64,000 bases of DNA from DATBFG01 sp036558645 (GTDB taxonomy: Bacteria; Acidobacteriota; Terriglobia; Terriglobales; Acidobacteriaceae). The DNA lies in the NCBI GenBank assembly GCA_036558645.1, contig DATBFG010000101.1:1-64000 (forward strand), in the 5' to 3' direction. Positions 9,183 to 19,108 of the stretch are shown here, one piece after another; position 1 is the first letter of the stretch, and every line of letters begins with the position of its first letter. The notes below the pieces were generated by a model. It saw only the letters and a list, made by a program, of their open reading frames with translations, did no database searches and was not told where the DNA came from. The position numbers and the translations under genes are program-made.

Positions 9183-9470
9183 ATGCCGAAATATGTGATT
9201 GAACGGGAACTCGCCGGCGCCGGAGGTCTCTCTTCCGACCAACTGCAAGCCATATCGCAAAAGTCTTGCGGAGTGCTGAAGAACCTCGGACCCGAGATTC
9301 AGTGGGTGGAAAGTTTCGTCACCCCGGACAAGATTTATTGTGTCTACATCGCACCCAATGAAGAGATGATCAAAGAACACGCGCGCCAAGGTGGGTTTCC
9401 GGCAAACCGCGTTTCCGAGGTGAAGCGGATGATTGATCCGACCACGTCAGAAGCAAGGAAGGCCTCGTAG
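9183..9470 (+). CDS. DUF4242-family small protein
   Basis: 95 residues, opening with MPKYVIEREL and containing ESFVTPDKIYCVYIAPNEE and HARQGGFPANRVSEV, the pattern of the DUF4242 (nickel-binding-like dimeric alpha-beta barrel) family. Cytoplasmic, no signal peptide. The ATG at 9183 is set by GGAGAAG at 9171-9177 with a 5-base gap; upstream in-frame extension gives non-family sequence. The biochemical role of the family is not established. It is monocistronic and is followed by a weak hairpin with a T-run. Confidence 0.78.
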   Translation: MPKYVIERELAGAGGLSSDQLQAISQKSCGVLKNLGPEIQWVESFVTPDKIYCVYIAPNEEMIKEHARQGGFPANRVSEVKRMIDPTTSEARKAS

Positions 9471-9494
9471 GATTTACCTGAAGGGCCTTTTTTT
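9459..9494 (+). terminator. Possible weak rho-independent terminator
   Basis: AAGGCC at 9459-9464 can pair with GGCCTT at 9484-9489, followed by a run of T to 9494. The stem is only 6 bp and the loop is 19 bases, and it overlaps the stop codon of the DUF4242 gene, so support is modest. Confidence 0.35.
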
Positions 9495-9543
9495 CTGAAC
9501 TGAACTCGGGCAGCAGCGGCGTTCGTATCTCGACGCGCGGTTG

Positions 9544-10281
9544 CTAAAGGCCCAAGCCTCCGTCCACAGTTAGTATCTGACCCGTAATGAATTTGGGAGC
9601 GGCGGCGAAAAACATCACTGCTGCCGCGACCTCCTCCCCTGTTCCGTTTCGCCTCATTGGAGTTTGCTTCGCCATGTTCTTCATAAAGGCAGCAGCAGCC
9701 TTTTCTCCCAGATCAATCATTCCTGGCGCTACACAATTGACCGCAATCTCGGGTGCAAATGCCTTGGCCATCACTTTGGTCAACATGTGAACGGCGGCTT
9801 TGGATGAGCAGTAGTGTGCGTGAGTCGGCCAGGGATGTAATCCTCCAAGCGAGCCCATGTTAATAATGCGTCCCTTGCGTTCCCGTAGATGCTTCAGCGC
9901 CTCCTGCGTGACGAGAAACGGGCCGCGCGTATTTGAGGCAAAGATTGCGTCCCACTGCTTCAGGGAGAGCTTTTCGAACTCCACGGTTTCGTAGTTAGCA
10001 GCGTTATTGATCAGAATATCGATGCCGCCCAGTTCCTTCACTGCCTCCTTCACTGCACTTCTCACGCTCTTCTGATCTGTCACGTCGCAGCGCACCGCCA
10101 GGGCACGCACGCCGAAGCTTGTAAGGTCGATAATCGTATGCTGGGCATCCCGGGCCGAATTCATGAAGGTGATCGCCACGTCTGCCCCCGCTTCGGCGAG
10201 AACGAGAGCCGAGGCACGGCCAAGACGCTTGGCTCCGCCAGTGATCAGAACGCTTTGACCTTGAAGAGCTTTCTCTGACAT
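9544..10281 (-). CDS. SDR-family oxidoreductase
   Basis: A 245-residue classical short-chain dehydrogenase/reductase. It shows the NAD(P)-binding TGGAKRLG motif near residue 15, the NNAAN motif, an active-site serine in MGSLGG and the YxxxK pair in HYCSSKAAV, and ends in DGGLGL as usual. TGGAKRLG with downstream ITFMNS resembles pteridine-reductase-like SDRs, which tend to be NADPH-dependent, but the substrate cannot be named. The ATG at 10281 (MSEKALQGQS) is preferred over 10302. Divergent from the glutaredoxin gene. Confidence 0.85.
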   Translation of the reverse strand: MSEKALQGQSVLITGGAKRLGRASALVLAEAGADVAITFMNSARDAQHTIIDLTSFGVRALAVRCDVTDQKSVRSAVKEAVKELGGIDILINNAANYETVEFEKLSLKQWDAIFASNTRGPFLVTQEALKHLRERKGRIINMGSLGGLHPWPTHAHYCSSKAAVHMLTKVMAKAFAPEIAVNCVAPGMIDLGEKAAAAFMKNMAKQTPMRRNGTGEEVAAAVMFFAAAPKFITGQILTVDGGLGL

Positions 10282-10379
10282 GAGGCGATTGTATCCTCGC
10301 AATGGCTAATGCTGCTGGCACGTCACAGTGTTTTAGAATCGTCTGGTAAGGACCGCGCCAACTTGTTACACTCCCCGGC

Positions 10380-10625
10380 ATGCAGAACGCTCGCGAAGTC
10401 GTGGTCTATTCCCGTAAGGGTTGCCACCTCTGCGAAATCGTTAAGGAAACTCTGGCCAAGCTGCATAAACGTGGGGGGTTTACCTGGCAAGAGGTCGATG
10501 TCGATTCGAATGACTCGCTGCGACGGCAATTCAGTGACGAAGTGCCCGTCGTCTTCATCGACGGGCGGAAGGCGTTCAAGTACCACATGGACGAGCGCGA
10601 CTTCCTTCGCAAACTCGCCAGCTAG
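10380..10625 (+). CDS. Glutaredoxin-like thioredoxin-fold protein
   Basis: 81 residues with a beta-alpha-beta opening (REVVVYSRKGCHLC), a CHLC redox site at C15-C18, the cis-proline motif EVPVVFIDG and a short C-terminal helix. This is the compact glutaredoxin/DUF836 fold, predicted to be a cytoplasmic thiol-disulfide carrier. The reductant and target are unknown; BshA elsewhere in the window hints that bacillithiol could be the cell's thiol, but that link is inference. It lies 33 bp before the acyl-CoA ligase gene. Confidence 0.85.
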   Translation: MQNAREVVVYSRKGCHLCEIVKETLAKLHKRGGFTWQEVDVDSNDSLRRQFSDEVPVVFIDGRKAFKYHMDERDFLRKLAS

Positions 10626-10658
10626 ACTTTCGTCGTACTTCCGCTAAAATGCCCTTCC

Positions 10659-12224
10659 ATGCTGCGAACTTCGCTTTACGCGGACCCGCACGGCCGCTTC
10701 CTTCACGACATTGTTCTTGAATCCGCGAACCGCTTTGCAGGTAAGACCGCTCTCATCGACACCTCTTGCGGACGACGAATTTCTTACGGAGAGTATGGCG
10801 AAATCGTCCGCTCTCTGGCTCGTGGGTTTGTGGCCTCAGGGTTGAAGCCGGGCGAAGTGGTTGCCATCTACCTGTCGAATTGCTGGGAGTTTTGTGCCGC
10901 ATACCACGCTGCAACACTTGCGGGAGGAATTCCTACTCTGCTGAATCCCAGTTATAGAGAGCGCGAGGTGCGTTATCAACTGGAGAATTCGGATGCAGCA
11001 GTTCTGGTCACCGACGGTCCGAACGTATCCGGTATCAACCTGAATGGCCTTCCCGCACTCCGTCGTGTCTATACAACCCGGCAGACCGCTGGAGGAACGC
11101 CCTTAGCTGAATTGCTGAAAGGTACAGCATCTTTGCCCCAACCGGAGCAGCCTTCAGAGCAAATAGTTGCGGCTCTACCGTACTCCAGCGGCACCACCGG
11201 ATTGCCGAAGGGAGTCATGCTGTCGCACTTCAATCTGGTAGCCAATATTTTTCAGGTAATCGCGCCTCGCGGGGCTTCGTTCGTGCACGAAGACGTCTTG
11301 TTATGTTTCTTGCCGCTGTATCACATCTACGGATTGAATGTGCTGCTCAACCCCATGCTGGCTCTCGGCGCGACAATGCTTTTGATCCCTCGCTTCAACC
11401 TGCCAGAGATTGAAGCGCTCATCCCCAGGGAAGGAGTAACCACAATGCCGACGGTACCACCCGCTCTCAACGCATTGTGCCAGGCAGCAGAGGTCGGGCA
11501 ATTTTCCAGTCATGGGACGCTTCGTTGGGTTAAGTCTGGAGCTGCTCCTCTTGCGCCAGAGCTTGCGCGCCGCTTCACGTCGCTGACTGGCATTCTCGTA
11601 TGTCAGGGATACGGGATGACAGAGGCGTCTCCGGTCACGCACCTGGGATATCTCGATCCGGATCTCTACAAGCCAGATTCTATTGGTCAGCCTGTGGCCA
11701 AGACTGATTGCCGGATTATCGACGCAAACAACAACGAGGTTGGACCTGACGAACCTGGTGAACTCGTTATGTGTGGCCCTCAGTTCATGCTGGGATATTG
11801 GAAGGAGCCACAAGCCACACAAACCGTTTTCCGGGATGGCTGGTACTGGTCCGGAGACATTGTCACGCAAGATGAAAACAACTTCTTCCGGGTGGTCGAC
11901 CGCCGTAAAGAGATGATCAAGTACAAGGGATTCCCCGTGGCGCCGGCGGAAGTCGAGGGCGTGATCCTGGAACATCCCGCCGTGCGCGAGTGCGGAGTGG
12001 TAGGACGACCCGATGCGGCGGCCGGAGAAATCCCTGTTGCCTTTGTCGCCCTTCGGGACAGTGCCATCGCTTGTGATCATCTAAAGGACGAAATCTGTGC
12101 TTTCGTCGCCGATCGACTGACAAACTACAAGCAGCCCCGTGAAGTGAGATTCATTGAGGCCGTCCCGAAAACTCCCTCCGGCAAAATTCTTCGCAGGGAG
12201 TTGCGCAAGGAATTCGGCTCCTAA
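10659..12224 (+). CDS. AMP-dependent acyl-CoA synthetase (4-coumarate-CoA ligase-like)
   Basis: A 521-residue ANL-superfamily ligase with all adenylation motifs: YSSGTTGLPKGVMLSH (P-loop-like, A3), GYGMTEASP (A5), YWSGDI (A7), RRKEMIKYKGFPVAPAEVE (A8 hinge) and the catalytic lysine in PKTPSGKILRREL (A10). It activates a carboxylic acid with ATP to an acyl-AMP and then an acyl-CoA. The overall pattern is closest to 4-coumarate/medium-to-long-chain acyl-CoA ligases; the acyl substrate cannot be read from the sequence. No pathway neighbours clarify it. Confidence 0.88.
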   Translation: MLRTSLYADPHGRFLHDIVLESANRFAGKTALIDTSCGRRISYGEYGEIVRSLARGFVASGLKPGEVVAIYLSNCWEFCAAYHAATLAGGIPTLLNPSYREREVRYQLENSDAAVLVTDGPNVSGINLNGLPALRRVYTTRQTAGGTPLAELLKGTASLPQPEQPSEQIVAALPYSSGTTGLPKGVMLSHFNLVANIFQVIAPRGASFVHEDVLLCFLPLYHIYGLNVLLNPMLALGATMLLIPRFNLPEIEALIPREGVTTMPTVPPALNALCQAAEVGQFSSHGTLRWVKSGAAPLAPELARRFTSLTGILVCQGYGMTEASPVTHLGYLDPDLYKPDSIGQPVAKTDCRIIDANNNEVGPDEPGELVMCGPQFMLGYWKEPQATQTVFRDGWYWSGDIVTQDENNFFRVVDRRKEMIKYKGFPVAPAEVEGVILEHPAVRECGVVGRPDAAAGEIPVAFVALRDSAIACDHLKDEICAFVADRLTNYKQPREVRFIEAVPKTPSGKILRRELRKEFGS

Positions 12225-12335
12225 TCCAAGGCCTACACGCTGAGGGCCAGTAGACTTCCCCCCTTATCCGGGGTATAGTGCCGACGGCTTGGCGGCCGTA
12301 ACTGCCCTTACCTTTTCGATTGCGTGAGGATCTCA

Positions 12336-13808
12336 ATGAAGCGCCTGCTCTACACAGCGGTACTCTGCCTCTTTTCAGTTTGTGCGTTCGCACAGAACCA
12401 ACTGGTAAAGATCAGCGTCGACCGGTTCACCAACACTGACAGCGTTCACCGGACCGAAGTTGAACCGGATACTTTCGCGTGGGGCTCGACCATAGTCAGC
12501 GCCTTCCATGTTGCGCGACGTCCAGGAAATGTTGGCTGGGGCAGCGCTGACGTAGGCTTCGCCACGTCAACTGATGGCGGAGCAACCTGGCACTTCGGCA
12601 ACCTGCCGGGCCTGACCGTCAACTTTAAGAACGGCCCCTATGGCGCTGCAGCCGATCCCTCGGTGGCCTATGACGCGAAGCACGCGGTATGGCTCATCTC
12701 GACTCTGCCACTCGCCGGCCTCGGGAACGATAACCTGATCGGCGATGTCGCCGTCAGCCGTTCTGCGGATGGCCTGCACTGGAGTAATCCCATCCCGATT
12801 GACACAACCCATCTCGACGACAAGAACTGGACGGTCTGTGATAACACTCCGACCAGTCCGTTTTATGGGAATTGCTACACGGAATGGGATCAGGCTTTCG
12901 GCAGCGGTGACATTCTTGTCAGTACATCCAGCGATGGCGGACTCACCTGGAGTCGAGGAGTCGCTTCCGCTGACCACGCCTTCGGATTGGGCGGCGAACC
13001 TGTCATTCAACCGAACGGGAACGTCATCGTTCCCTTCGAAGGATTCGCGATCGAAGCCACCACGTCTACCGATGGAGGCAAAACCTTTGCTCGCAGCGTG
13101 ACGATCTCCAACATCAATCAGCACGGGGAGGCAGGAGGATTTCGAAATCCGAACCTTCCTTCTGTCGAGATCGACGGGGCCGGCAAGGTATATGTAGTCT
13201 GGTCTGACTGCCGCTTTCGCGCGGGATGCAAATCGAACGATATCGTCATGAGCACTTCAACCGACGGTAGCAACTGGACTCCGGCCGCCCGCATTCCGAT
13301 CGATCCTCTGACCAGCACCGTCGATCACTTCATTCCAGGCATCGGAGTTGACCCGGCAACATCCGGAGATACAGCCCACTTGACGCTTGTGTATTACTTC
13401 TTCCCGGTCTCGAGCTGCGGAAACTCGTGTCAGTTGGATGTTGGATACGTAACATCGGCGGATGGTGGACAAACCTGGACTGCCGGAAAGAAGATCGCAG
13501 GATCGATGCAATTGAAGTGGCTGCCACTGTCCGACAACGGCTATATGGTTGCCGATTACATCAGCGTGTCGTACACAAACGGCAACGCTTTCCCTGTATT
13601 TGCCGTCGCTAAGCCACCAGTCGGCAGCACGCTGGACGAAGCGATGTATACAACAAAGAATCCGCTCACGTCCTCACCAGATGAACCTCGCTTCAGTTCG
13701 AAAGACGAAAAACCAATACCGGGAGCCAAGTCCGACTTTAATCGTAAGGTTTACTACGACGACGAAGGACGAAGAGAAATTCCCAAGTCGCGGATGAAAC
13801 AGCGTTGA
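12336..13808 (+). CDS. Secreted Asp-box (BNR) sialidase-like protein
   Basis: 490 residues with a signal peptide (MKRLLYTAVLCLFSVCAFAQ). The mature part is a predicted six-bladed propeller: at least six Asp-box motifs of the S-x-D-x-G-x-T-W type occur (STDGGATW, SADGLHW, SSDGGLTW, STDGGKTF, STDGSNW, SADGGQTW). Asp boxes are fold markers and do not by themselves prove sialidase activity; the Arg triad was not identified. The ATG at 12336 has AGGA five bases upstream and is preferred over GTG 12324. The C-terminal 45 residues are charged and probably disordered. Confidence 0.8.
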   Translation: MKRLLYTAVLCLFSVCAFAQNQLVKISVDRFTNTDSVHRTEVEPDTFAWGSTIVSAFHVARRPGNVGWGSADVGFATSTDGGATWHFGNLPGLTVNFKNGPYGAAADPSVAYDAKHAVWLISTLPLAGLGNDNLIGDVAVSRSADGLHWSNPIPIDTTHLDDKNWTVCDNTPTSPFYGNCYTEWDQAFGSGDILVSTSSDGGLTWSRGVASADHAFGLGGEPVIQPNGNVIVPFEGFAIEATTSTDGGKTFARSVTISNINQHGEAGGFRNPNLPSVEIDGAGKVYVVWSDCRFRAGCKSNDIVMSTSTDGSNWTPAARIPIDPLTSTVDHFIPGIGVDPATSGDTAHLTLVYYFFPVSSCGNSCQLDVGYVTSADGGQTWTAGKKIAGSMQLKWLPLSDNGYMVADYISVSYTNGNAFPVFAVAKPPVGSTLDEAMYTTKNPLTSSPDEPRFSSKDEKPIPGAKSDFNRKVYYDDEGRREIPKSRMKQR

Positions 13809-13885
13809 TAGATGCGCGCTGAGAGCCTCTACCTTGAAGATGAAGTCAAAGAACTGCTTTTTGAAAACTGCTAGACTCTCTCCAG

Positions 13886-14194
13886 ATGCGCACGGACATC
13901 CTGCCGCTCTGTGACAAGCACTTCCGTACCATGGAGGCATGCGTCGCCCCCTATAACGCTGACTATTTCATCGAATTCTTCCGTTGTACCGAGAAGTTCT
14001 GCGGACGCTGCTTTGGCGAACGTGTGGGATACATCACACCCAAACGCGGAGAAGACCCGATTCTTACTCCCAACCAACCCCGCTGTGAAATGCACGGACG
14101 TCCGATGTTCATCAAAAGCCTCGATCGGCAGAGAAACTTGGTTCACTACGCTTGCGCAGAACCGGACTGCCACGAGACTTTAGTTCGGGGATAG
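13886..14194 (+). CDS. Small cysteine-rich, probable zinc-binding protein
   Basis: 102 residues with paired Cys/His motifs: CDKH, CTEKFCGRC, CEMH and CAEPDCH. The spacing suggests two treble-clef or ribbon-like zinc sites, one in each half. No signal peptide or membrane helix. The family is not recognised. It is followed 46 bp later by a GNAT gene on the same strand, so the two may be cotranscribed. Function unknown; nucleic-acid or protein binding would fit but is not shown. Confidence 0.7.
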   Translation: MRTDILPLCDKHFRTMEACVAPYNADYFIEFFRCTEKFCGRCFGERVGYITPKRGEDPILTPNQPRCEMHGRPMFIKSLDRQRNLVHYACAEPDCHETLVRG

Positions 14195-14240
14195 TTGGAC
14201 TTCTCCGTCTCGGGCCTAGATAAGATTTCTTTCATCACGA

Positions 14241-14720
14241 ATGCAAATACGAGGCGCACAACTCGAGGAAGCTGACCAGATCTCGGCTCTCATCAACAAT
14301 GCCTTCCGCTCCGAGCGGTTCTTCGCTGAGGGCGAGCGGACGAATCCCGAGAAAATTCAGGCTCTCCTCGAGACAGGAAAGTTTCTCCTAATGGTGGATG
14401 AAGGCACGATCGTGGGTTGCATCTACTACGAGATCCGTGGAGAACGTGGTTATTTTGGTTTGCTCGCAGTCCATACGGATCGTCAGCGTTCAGGCATCGG
14501 CGCAAAACTCGTCACAGCAGCCGAGCAGGGGTGCGTTGCTGCAGGTTGCCGGTTTATGGACCTCACGATTGTGAATTTGCGAACGGAACTGCCAGGCTAC
14601 TACCAGCGGCTGGGTTACAAGGAAAACGGTACACTCCCCTTCCCCGCAGATCAGCAGTCCAAGGTCCCCGTACATCTCGTCCGAATGTCGAAGAATCTCC
14701 AAGAAGCAGCAATGACTTAG
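14241..14720 (+). CDS. GNAT-family N-acetyltransferase
   Basis: 159 residues with the GNAT core. Motif A is seen as LLAVHTDRQRSGIGAKLVTAAE (the R/Q-x-x-G-x-G/A acetyl-CoA loop), preceded by the beta strands of VGCIYYEIRGERGYFG and followed by motif B around LPGYYQRLGY. It transfers acetyl from acetyl-CoA to an amine; the acceptor is unknown. It converges on the EVE gene with only 3 bp between stops, so the two transcripts must overlap. Confidence 0.87.
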   Translation: MQIRGAQLEEADQISALINNAFRSERFFAEGERTNPEKIQALLETGKFLLMVDEGTIVGCIYYEIRGERGYFGLLAVHTDRQRSGIGAKLVTAAEQGCVAAGCRFMDLTIVNLRTELPGYYQRLGYKENGTLPFPADQQSKVPVHLVRMSKNLQEAAMT

Positions 14721-14723
14721 ACT

Positions 14724-15104
14724 CTACCGCTTGGTGAGGAATTCGTACTGCTCATCGGTCAAGGGAACGACGCTCAGCCGCCCCTGCCTGACGAGTGGAG
14801 AATCAGCAAAGAATTTCTTGGATTTGATTTCTGCGAGAGTCGCTGGATTCGTAATCGCCTTCCCTGCCGTGATCTTTACTTGCGGATTCCTTGCATCAGA
14901 GGCATCGACGGACACGACGCTGGCAGTTCCAACGGCAGTCTTCTCGTCACCCGTGTGATAGATCACAAGGTGCTCCCCTGATTTCATGGCGCGCAAATAC
15001 TTCAATGCAACGGGATTGCTCACTCCGTCCCATATGGTGGTCTTCTCACGCATGAGATCGGCAAAGGAATAGGTCGCTGGTTCAGTTTTGAGGAGATAGT
15101 TCAT
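14724..15104 (-). CDS. EVE-domain protein
   Basis: 126 residues that cover an EVE domain: the start MNYLLKTEPATYSFADL, WDGVSNPVALKYLRAM, GEHLVIYHTGDEKTAVG and the final RLSVVPLTDEQYEFL match the PUA-like fold. EVE domains bind modified bases, and related YTH/ASCH folds read modified DNA or RNA. It is slightly shorter than usual (about 135-150), but both ends look intact. No restriction or defence gene is adjacent, so a housekeeping role is as likely as a defence role. Confidence 0.85.
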   Translation of the reverse strand: MNYLLKTEPATYSFADLMREKTTIWDGVSNPVALKYLRAMKSGEHLVIYHTGDEKTAVGTASVVSVDASDARNPQVKITAGKAITNPATLAEIKSKKFFADSPLVRQGRLSVVPLTDEQYEFLTKR

Positions 15105-15233
15105 TAGAAACTTCGGATTGCCGAATTAGGGGTTTCAGAATGTAAGAATCAAACGGCTTTGAGCCACGAATTCTGCATTCGAGAATCTTCAATTCTGAAC
15201 TTCTTCAATCCTACCCTTTCACTTCTGGCTACT

Positions 15234-15671
15234 TCACTGCGGTTTCTCATCCTTCGGTGCGTCCTCTGTCTTCGCCTCGCTAGGCTTTTCCTTGTCCTTA
15301 TAAACGGAGAACTGCTCCTGTGGACGTTTCATCTTCACCGTGATTTCCATCGTCGCTTGATTTACGTCGAAATCTTCGCCGAACGTCTGAAACCCGGGTG
15401 CCAACACCTGAATCCGGAGCTTGCCGTAGGGAACACCGTCGTAGCTGGCCTTGCCCTCGGCGTCTGCCTTTAATTCCAGGCCGCCCTTAGACTGCGTACC
15501 ATCTCTCTTGATCGGGTGCAGGACGACCGCGGCATTACGGATCGGCTTGCCGTTGTAATCCTTGACTACCACGAAGTTCAGAATGGCGGTTTCATTCTCT
15601 GCAAACGCCGCCCCATACAGCAAAATCAAGACGCCAAGACCGTACCCGAGCTTCTTCATGATTGCAGACAT
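15234..15671 (-). CDS. Secreted carboxypeptidase-regulatory-like protein
   Basis: 145 residues from the ATG at 15671, which has AAAAGG about 8 bases upstream; an ATG at 15659 is an alternative. A signal peptide (LGYGLGVLILLYGAAFAE) is followed by one carboxypeptidase-regulatory-like domain, seen in VVVKDYNGKPIRNAAVVLHP, ADAEGKASYDGVPYGKLRIQVLAPGF and TMEITVKMK. The last 30 residues are Lys/Glu/Pro-rich and probably unstructured. It resembles the gene at 5258 in design but not in detail. Function unknown. Confidence 0.75.
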   Translation of the reverse strand: MSAIMKKLGYGLGVLILLYGAAFAENETAILNFVVVKDYNGKPIRNAAVVLHPIKRDGTQSKGGLELKADAEGKASYDGVPYGKLRIQVLAPGFQTFGEDFDVNQATMEITVKMKRPQEQFSVYKDKEKPSEAKTEDAPKDEKPQ

Positions 15672-15896
15672 TTTAGCAAGCCTTTTCACGCTGTCACCTC
15701 GCCGATTCGACTGCAACGCTCGGATGGCATTCTCTTGTGGTCTCCTCGAAAATGCCTGTTTGGGAAGCACCTCTATTTTTTTCAGCTGCGATTGACGACC
15801 GCAAGCTGATTTGGAGATCCCCTCAAGCGGGCCCGGCTAAAACAGAACAAGCGGTTTAGTACCAATAACTTATTACGTTTCATGCCGGACCGCTGC

Positions 15897-15926
15897 TTGA
15901 CAACCGAGCCGCTACCTTTTTAAACT
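15897..15926 (+). promoter_or_regulatory. Sigma-70-type promoter of groES-groEL
   Basis: TTGACA at 15897-15902 and TAAACT at 15921-15926 are separated by 18 bases. The first matches the -35 consensus exactly. The -10 box touches the CIRCE element, so repressor binding would block it. It sits about 95 bp before groES. Confidence 0.75.
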
Positions 15927-15951
15927 AGCACTCACCGTGATTGAGTGCTAA
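15925..15951 (+). promoter_or_regulatory. CIRCE operator (HrcA binding site)
   Basis: CTAGCACTC (15925-15933), a 9-base spacer, then GAGTGCTAA (15943-15951). This is the CIRCE inverted repeat with one change from consensus (first base C for T). HrcA binding here represses the chaperonin operon until heat stress. hrcA itself is not in the window. Confidence 0.95.
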
Positions 15952-16019
15952 CAGCGCAGATCCGGTCCCGTCATCAACCCTAAACTTAGATACCAAGCGG
16001 AAAGGAGTCTGTAAGAATT

Positions 16020-16349
16020 ATGGCTACCAAGTTCACCCCTCTGCACGACCGCATCCTGGTTCGGCGCGTTGAAGAAGCCACCACTACCCGGGGCGGCATC
16101 ATCATCCCCGACTCGGCTAAGGACAAGCCGCAGGAAGGCGAAGTCATCTCCACCGGCCAAGGCCGCAGCAACGAAGAAGGCAAGGTATTCCCTCTCGCAG
16201 TGAAAGAAGGCGACCGCATTCTGTTCGGCAAGTACGCCGGCACTGAAATCAAGATTGACGGCGAAGATTTCCTCATCATGAAGGAAGACGAAGTTCTGGG
16301 CATACTCTCCGGCGTAGCGAAGAAAGAAACTGCCGGATCGCGCAAGTAG
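16020..16349 (+). CDS. groES: Co-chaperonin GroES
   Basis: A 109-residue GroES with the standard opening (FTPLHDRILVRRVEE), the mobile-loop region around TTTRGGIIIPDSAKDKPQEG and the YAGTEIKIDGEDFLIMKEDEVLGI core. It forms the heptameric lid of the GroEL cage in the cytoplasm. It is about ten residues longer than usual because of a short C-terminal extension (AKKETAGSRK). First gene of the CIRCE-controlled operon, 79 bp before groEL. Confidence 0.97.
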   Translation: MATKFTPLHDRILVRRVEEATTTRGGIIIPDSAKDKPQEGEVISTGQGRSNEEGKVFPLAVKEGDRILFGKYAGTEIKIDGEDFLIMKEDEVLGILSGVAKKETAGSRK

Positions 16350-16428
16350 TCGTCGAGCTTCGGACATAGTCGTCAGCCCAGCCGCTGACGCAAGAATCCA
16401 AATCGAAATTTCTTAGGAGATAAAAGCA

Positions 16429-18093
<1,665 letters not shown>

Positions 18094-18239
18094 ACCAGTC
18101 GTCAGTCGTTAGCAAAACCAGAGCCCTGCCAAAAGCGGGGCTCTATTTGTTTTTAGGCAAAGAACCAGTCGTCAGATATTAATCGTCCATTCGTTAACAA
18201 AGCCAAAAGCCCTGCGAAGTTGGGACTCTGTTTTCTTCG
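18094..18239 (+). terminator. groEL terminator followed by a decayed duplicate
   Basis: AGAGCCCTGC (18120-18129), loop CAAAA and GCGGGGCTCT (18135-18144) form a 10-bp stem with one G-U pair, followed by a T-rich stretch to about 18155: a strong intrinsic terminator. A second, diverged copy of the same module lies at 18164-18238: both begin ACCAGTCGTCAG and share TCGTTA.CAAA.CCA and AGCCCTGC blocks, but the second stem is broken by mismatches. Confidence 0.85.
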
Positions 18240-18486
18240 CACTCGTGACTTCCGCAAATTCAGAGGTCAGGTTTCAGAATGCAGATTTAACAAATCGCTT
18301 CGCTACCTTCGAATATGAAGTCTCAGGTACTGATCTCAAGCTGAGGTGCTTACTCGACCATTCTTGTTACCAATGGACATGTCCTCACTCGGCCTGTAGT
18401 TACATTGCGTAACGTTACGAGAGGCCGTATCAGTGTTGAGACGCCCCGAGAAAGGCCGTCTCACAAATGAGACGGCGGCGGTTAGC
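18240..18486 (+). promoter_or_regulatory. Leader with palindrome and competing hairpins before an orphan gene
   Basis: No gene is seen between the groEL terminators and 18487. It contains the perfect palindrome CGTAACGTTACG (18408-18419). Then TGAGACG (18437-18443) can pair with CGTCTCA (18457-18463), while GCCGTCTCA (18455-18463) can instead pair perfectly with TGAGACGGC (18468-18476) across a 4-base loop. The two folds exclude each other, and the second lies 10 bases before the ATG. No T-run follows. Confidence 0.45.
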
Positions 18487-18774
18487 ATGCTCTCCCACCG
18501 GTATGTCCTTCTCTCCCAACATCACGTTTATTACGTTGCTGCGTACACCGATTCCGGTCGCTTGATGGTTTGTGATCACCAGCACCAAACCATTTTGTCG
18601 GCTGTCGCTTGCATTTCATCGGCGGGCGGCTATGTCGTAGCCGTCGACAATGGCCGGATACGCGAATTAAATCCGGACGAAGAAAGCGAGTTCCAACGAA
18701 TCGTTCACGGAACGCTCGGACCCTACCGAAATAGGTGCTCTGCTCTTGTCCAGTTTCGCTTCGAATTTCTATGA
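18487..18774 (+). CDS. Uncharacterised 95-residue protein
   Basis: Not recognised. The frame could start at a GTG at 18433, but that would translate the hairpin leader, so the ATG at 18487 is used. The product alternates short hydrophobic strands and polar turns (YVLLSQHHVYYVAAYTD, GGYVVAVDNGRIREL), suggesting a small beta-rich domain, with several His residues. No signal peptide or membrane helix. It has no same-strand partner. Support comes from protein-like composition only. Confidence 0.45.
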   Translation: MLSHRYVLLSQHHVYYVAAYTDSGRLMVCDHQHQTILSAVACISSAGGYVVAVDNGRIRELNPDEESEFQRIVHGTLGPYRNRCSALVQFRFEFL

Positions 18775-18820
18775 GTAATTTTGAGTAACGAGTTAGTGAC
18801 AGACCGGCAGGTTCTACGCA

Positions 18821-19108
18821 CTAGAGGCTGAATCCATTTTCGCGAAGGATATCGTCGGGTACATCGCGATCCTGCACCTTGACTACTCCTCCAAGTCCGG
18901 CCTGACGTATCTGTGAGACTGTTGCCGCAATGATGGCGTCATCTACTCCCATGTTCCCGAGGATCGCTTCCACCTCGGCCATCGCGTTGGGATTGAATGG
19001 CGGGAGTGTATACGCCGTGCCGACTCCCCCGCCCTCGTTCGTGCTTTTTATGCACGACAACTGAACCCGGCCAGTGTTCATCTTGTTCAGCGTGATCAGA
19101 ACCTTCAT
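18821..19108 (-). CDS. Uncharacterised 95-residue protein
   Basis: Only the last 95 residues of a longer open frame look like protein, starting at the ATG at 19108 (MKVLITLNKM). The N-terminal part is beta-like with a conserved-looking Cys (VQLSCIKSTNEGGG); the C-terminal half is helical (MAEVEAILGNMGVDDAIIAATVSQIRQAG) and ends DDILRENGFSL. An ATG at 19126 is an alternative start. The family is not recognised. It converges on the neighbouring 95-residue gene. Confidence 0.55.
   Translation of the reverse strand: MKVLITLNKMNTGRVQLSCIKSTNEGGGVGTAYTLPPFNPNAMAEVEAILGNMGVDDAIIAATVSQIRQAGLGGVVKVQDRDVPDDILRENGFSL

Noticed and set aside
11301..12080. 259-residue antisense frame within the acyl-CoA ligase gene
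   Set aside because: The ligase frame has all family motifs; the opposite frame has none.
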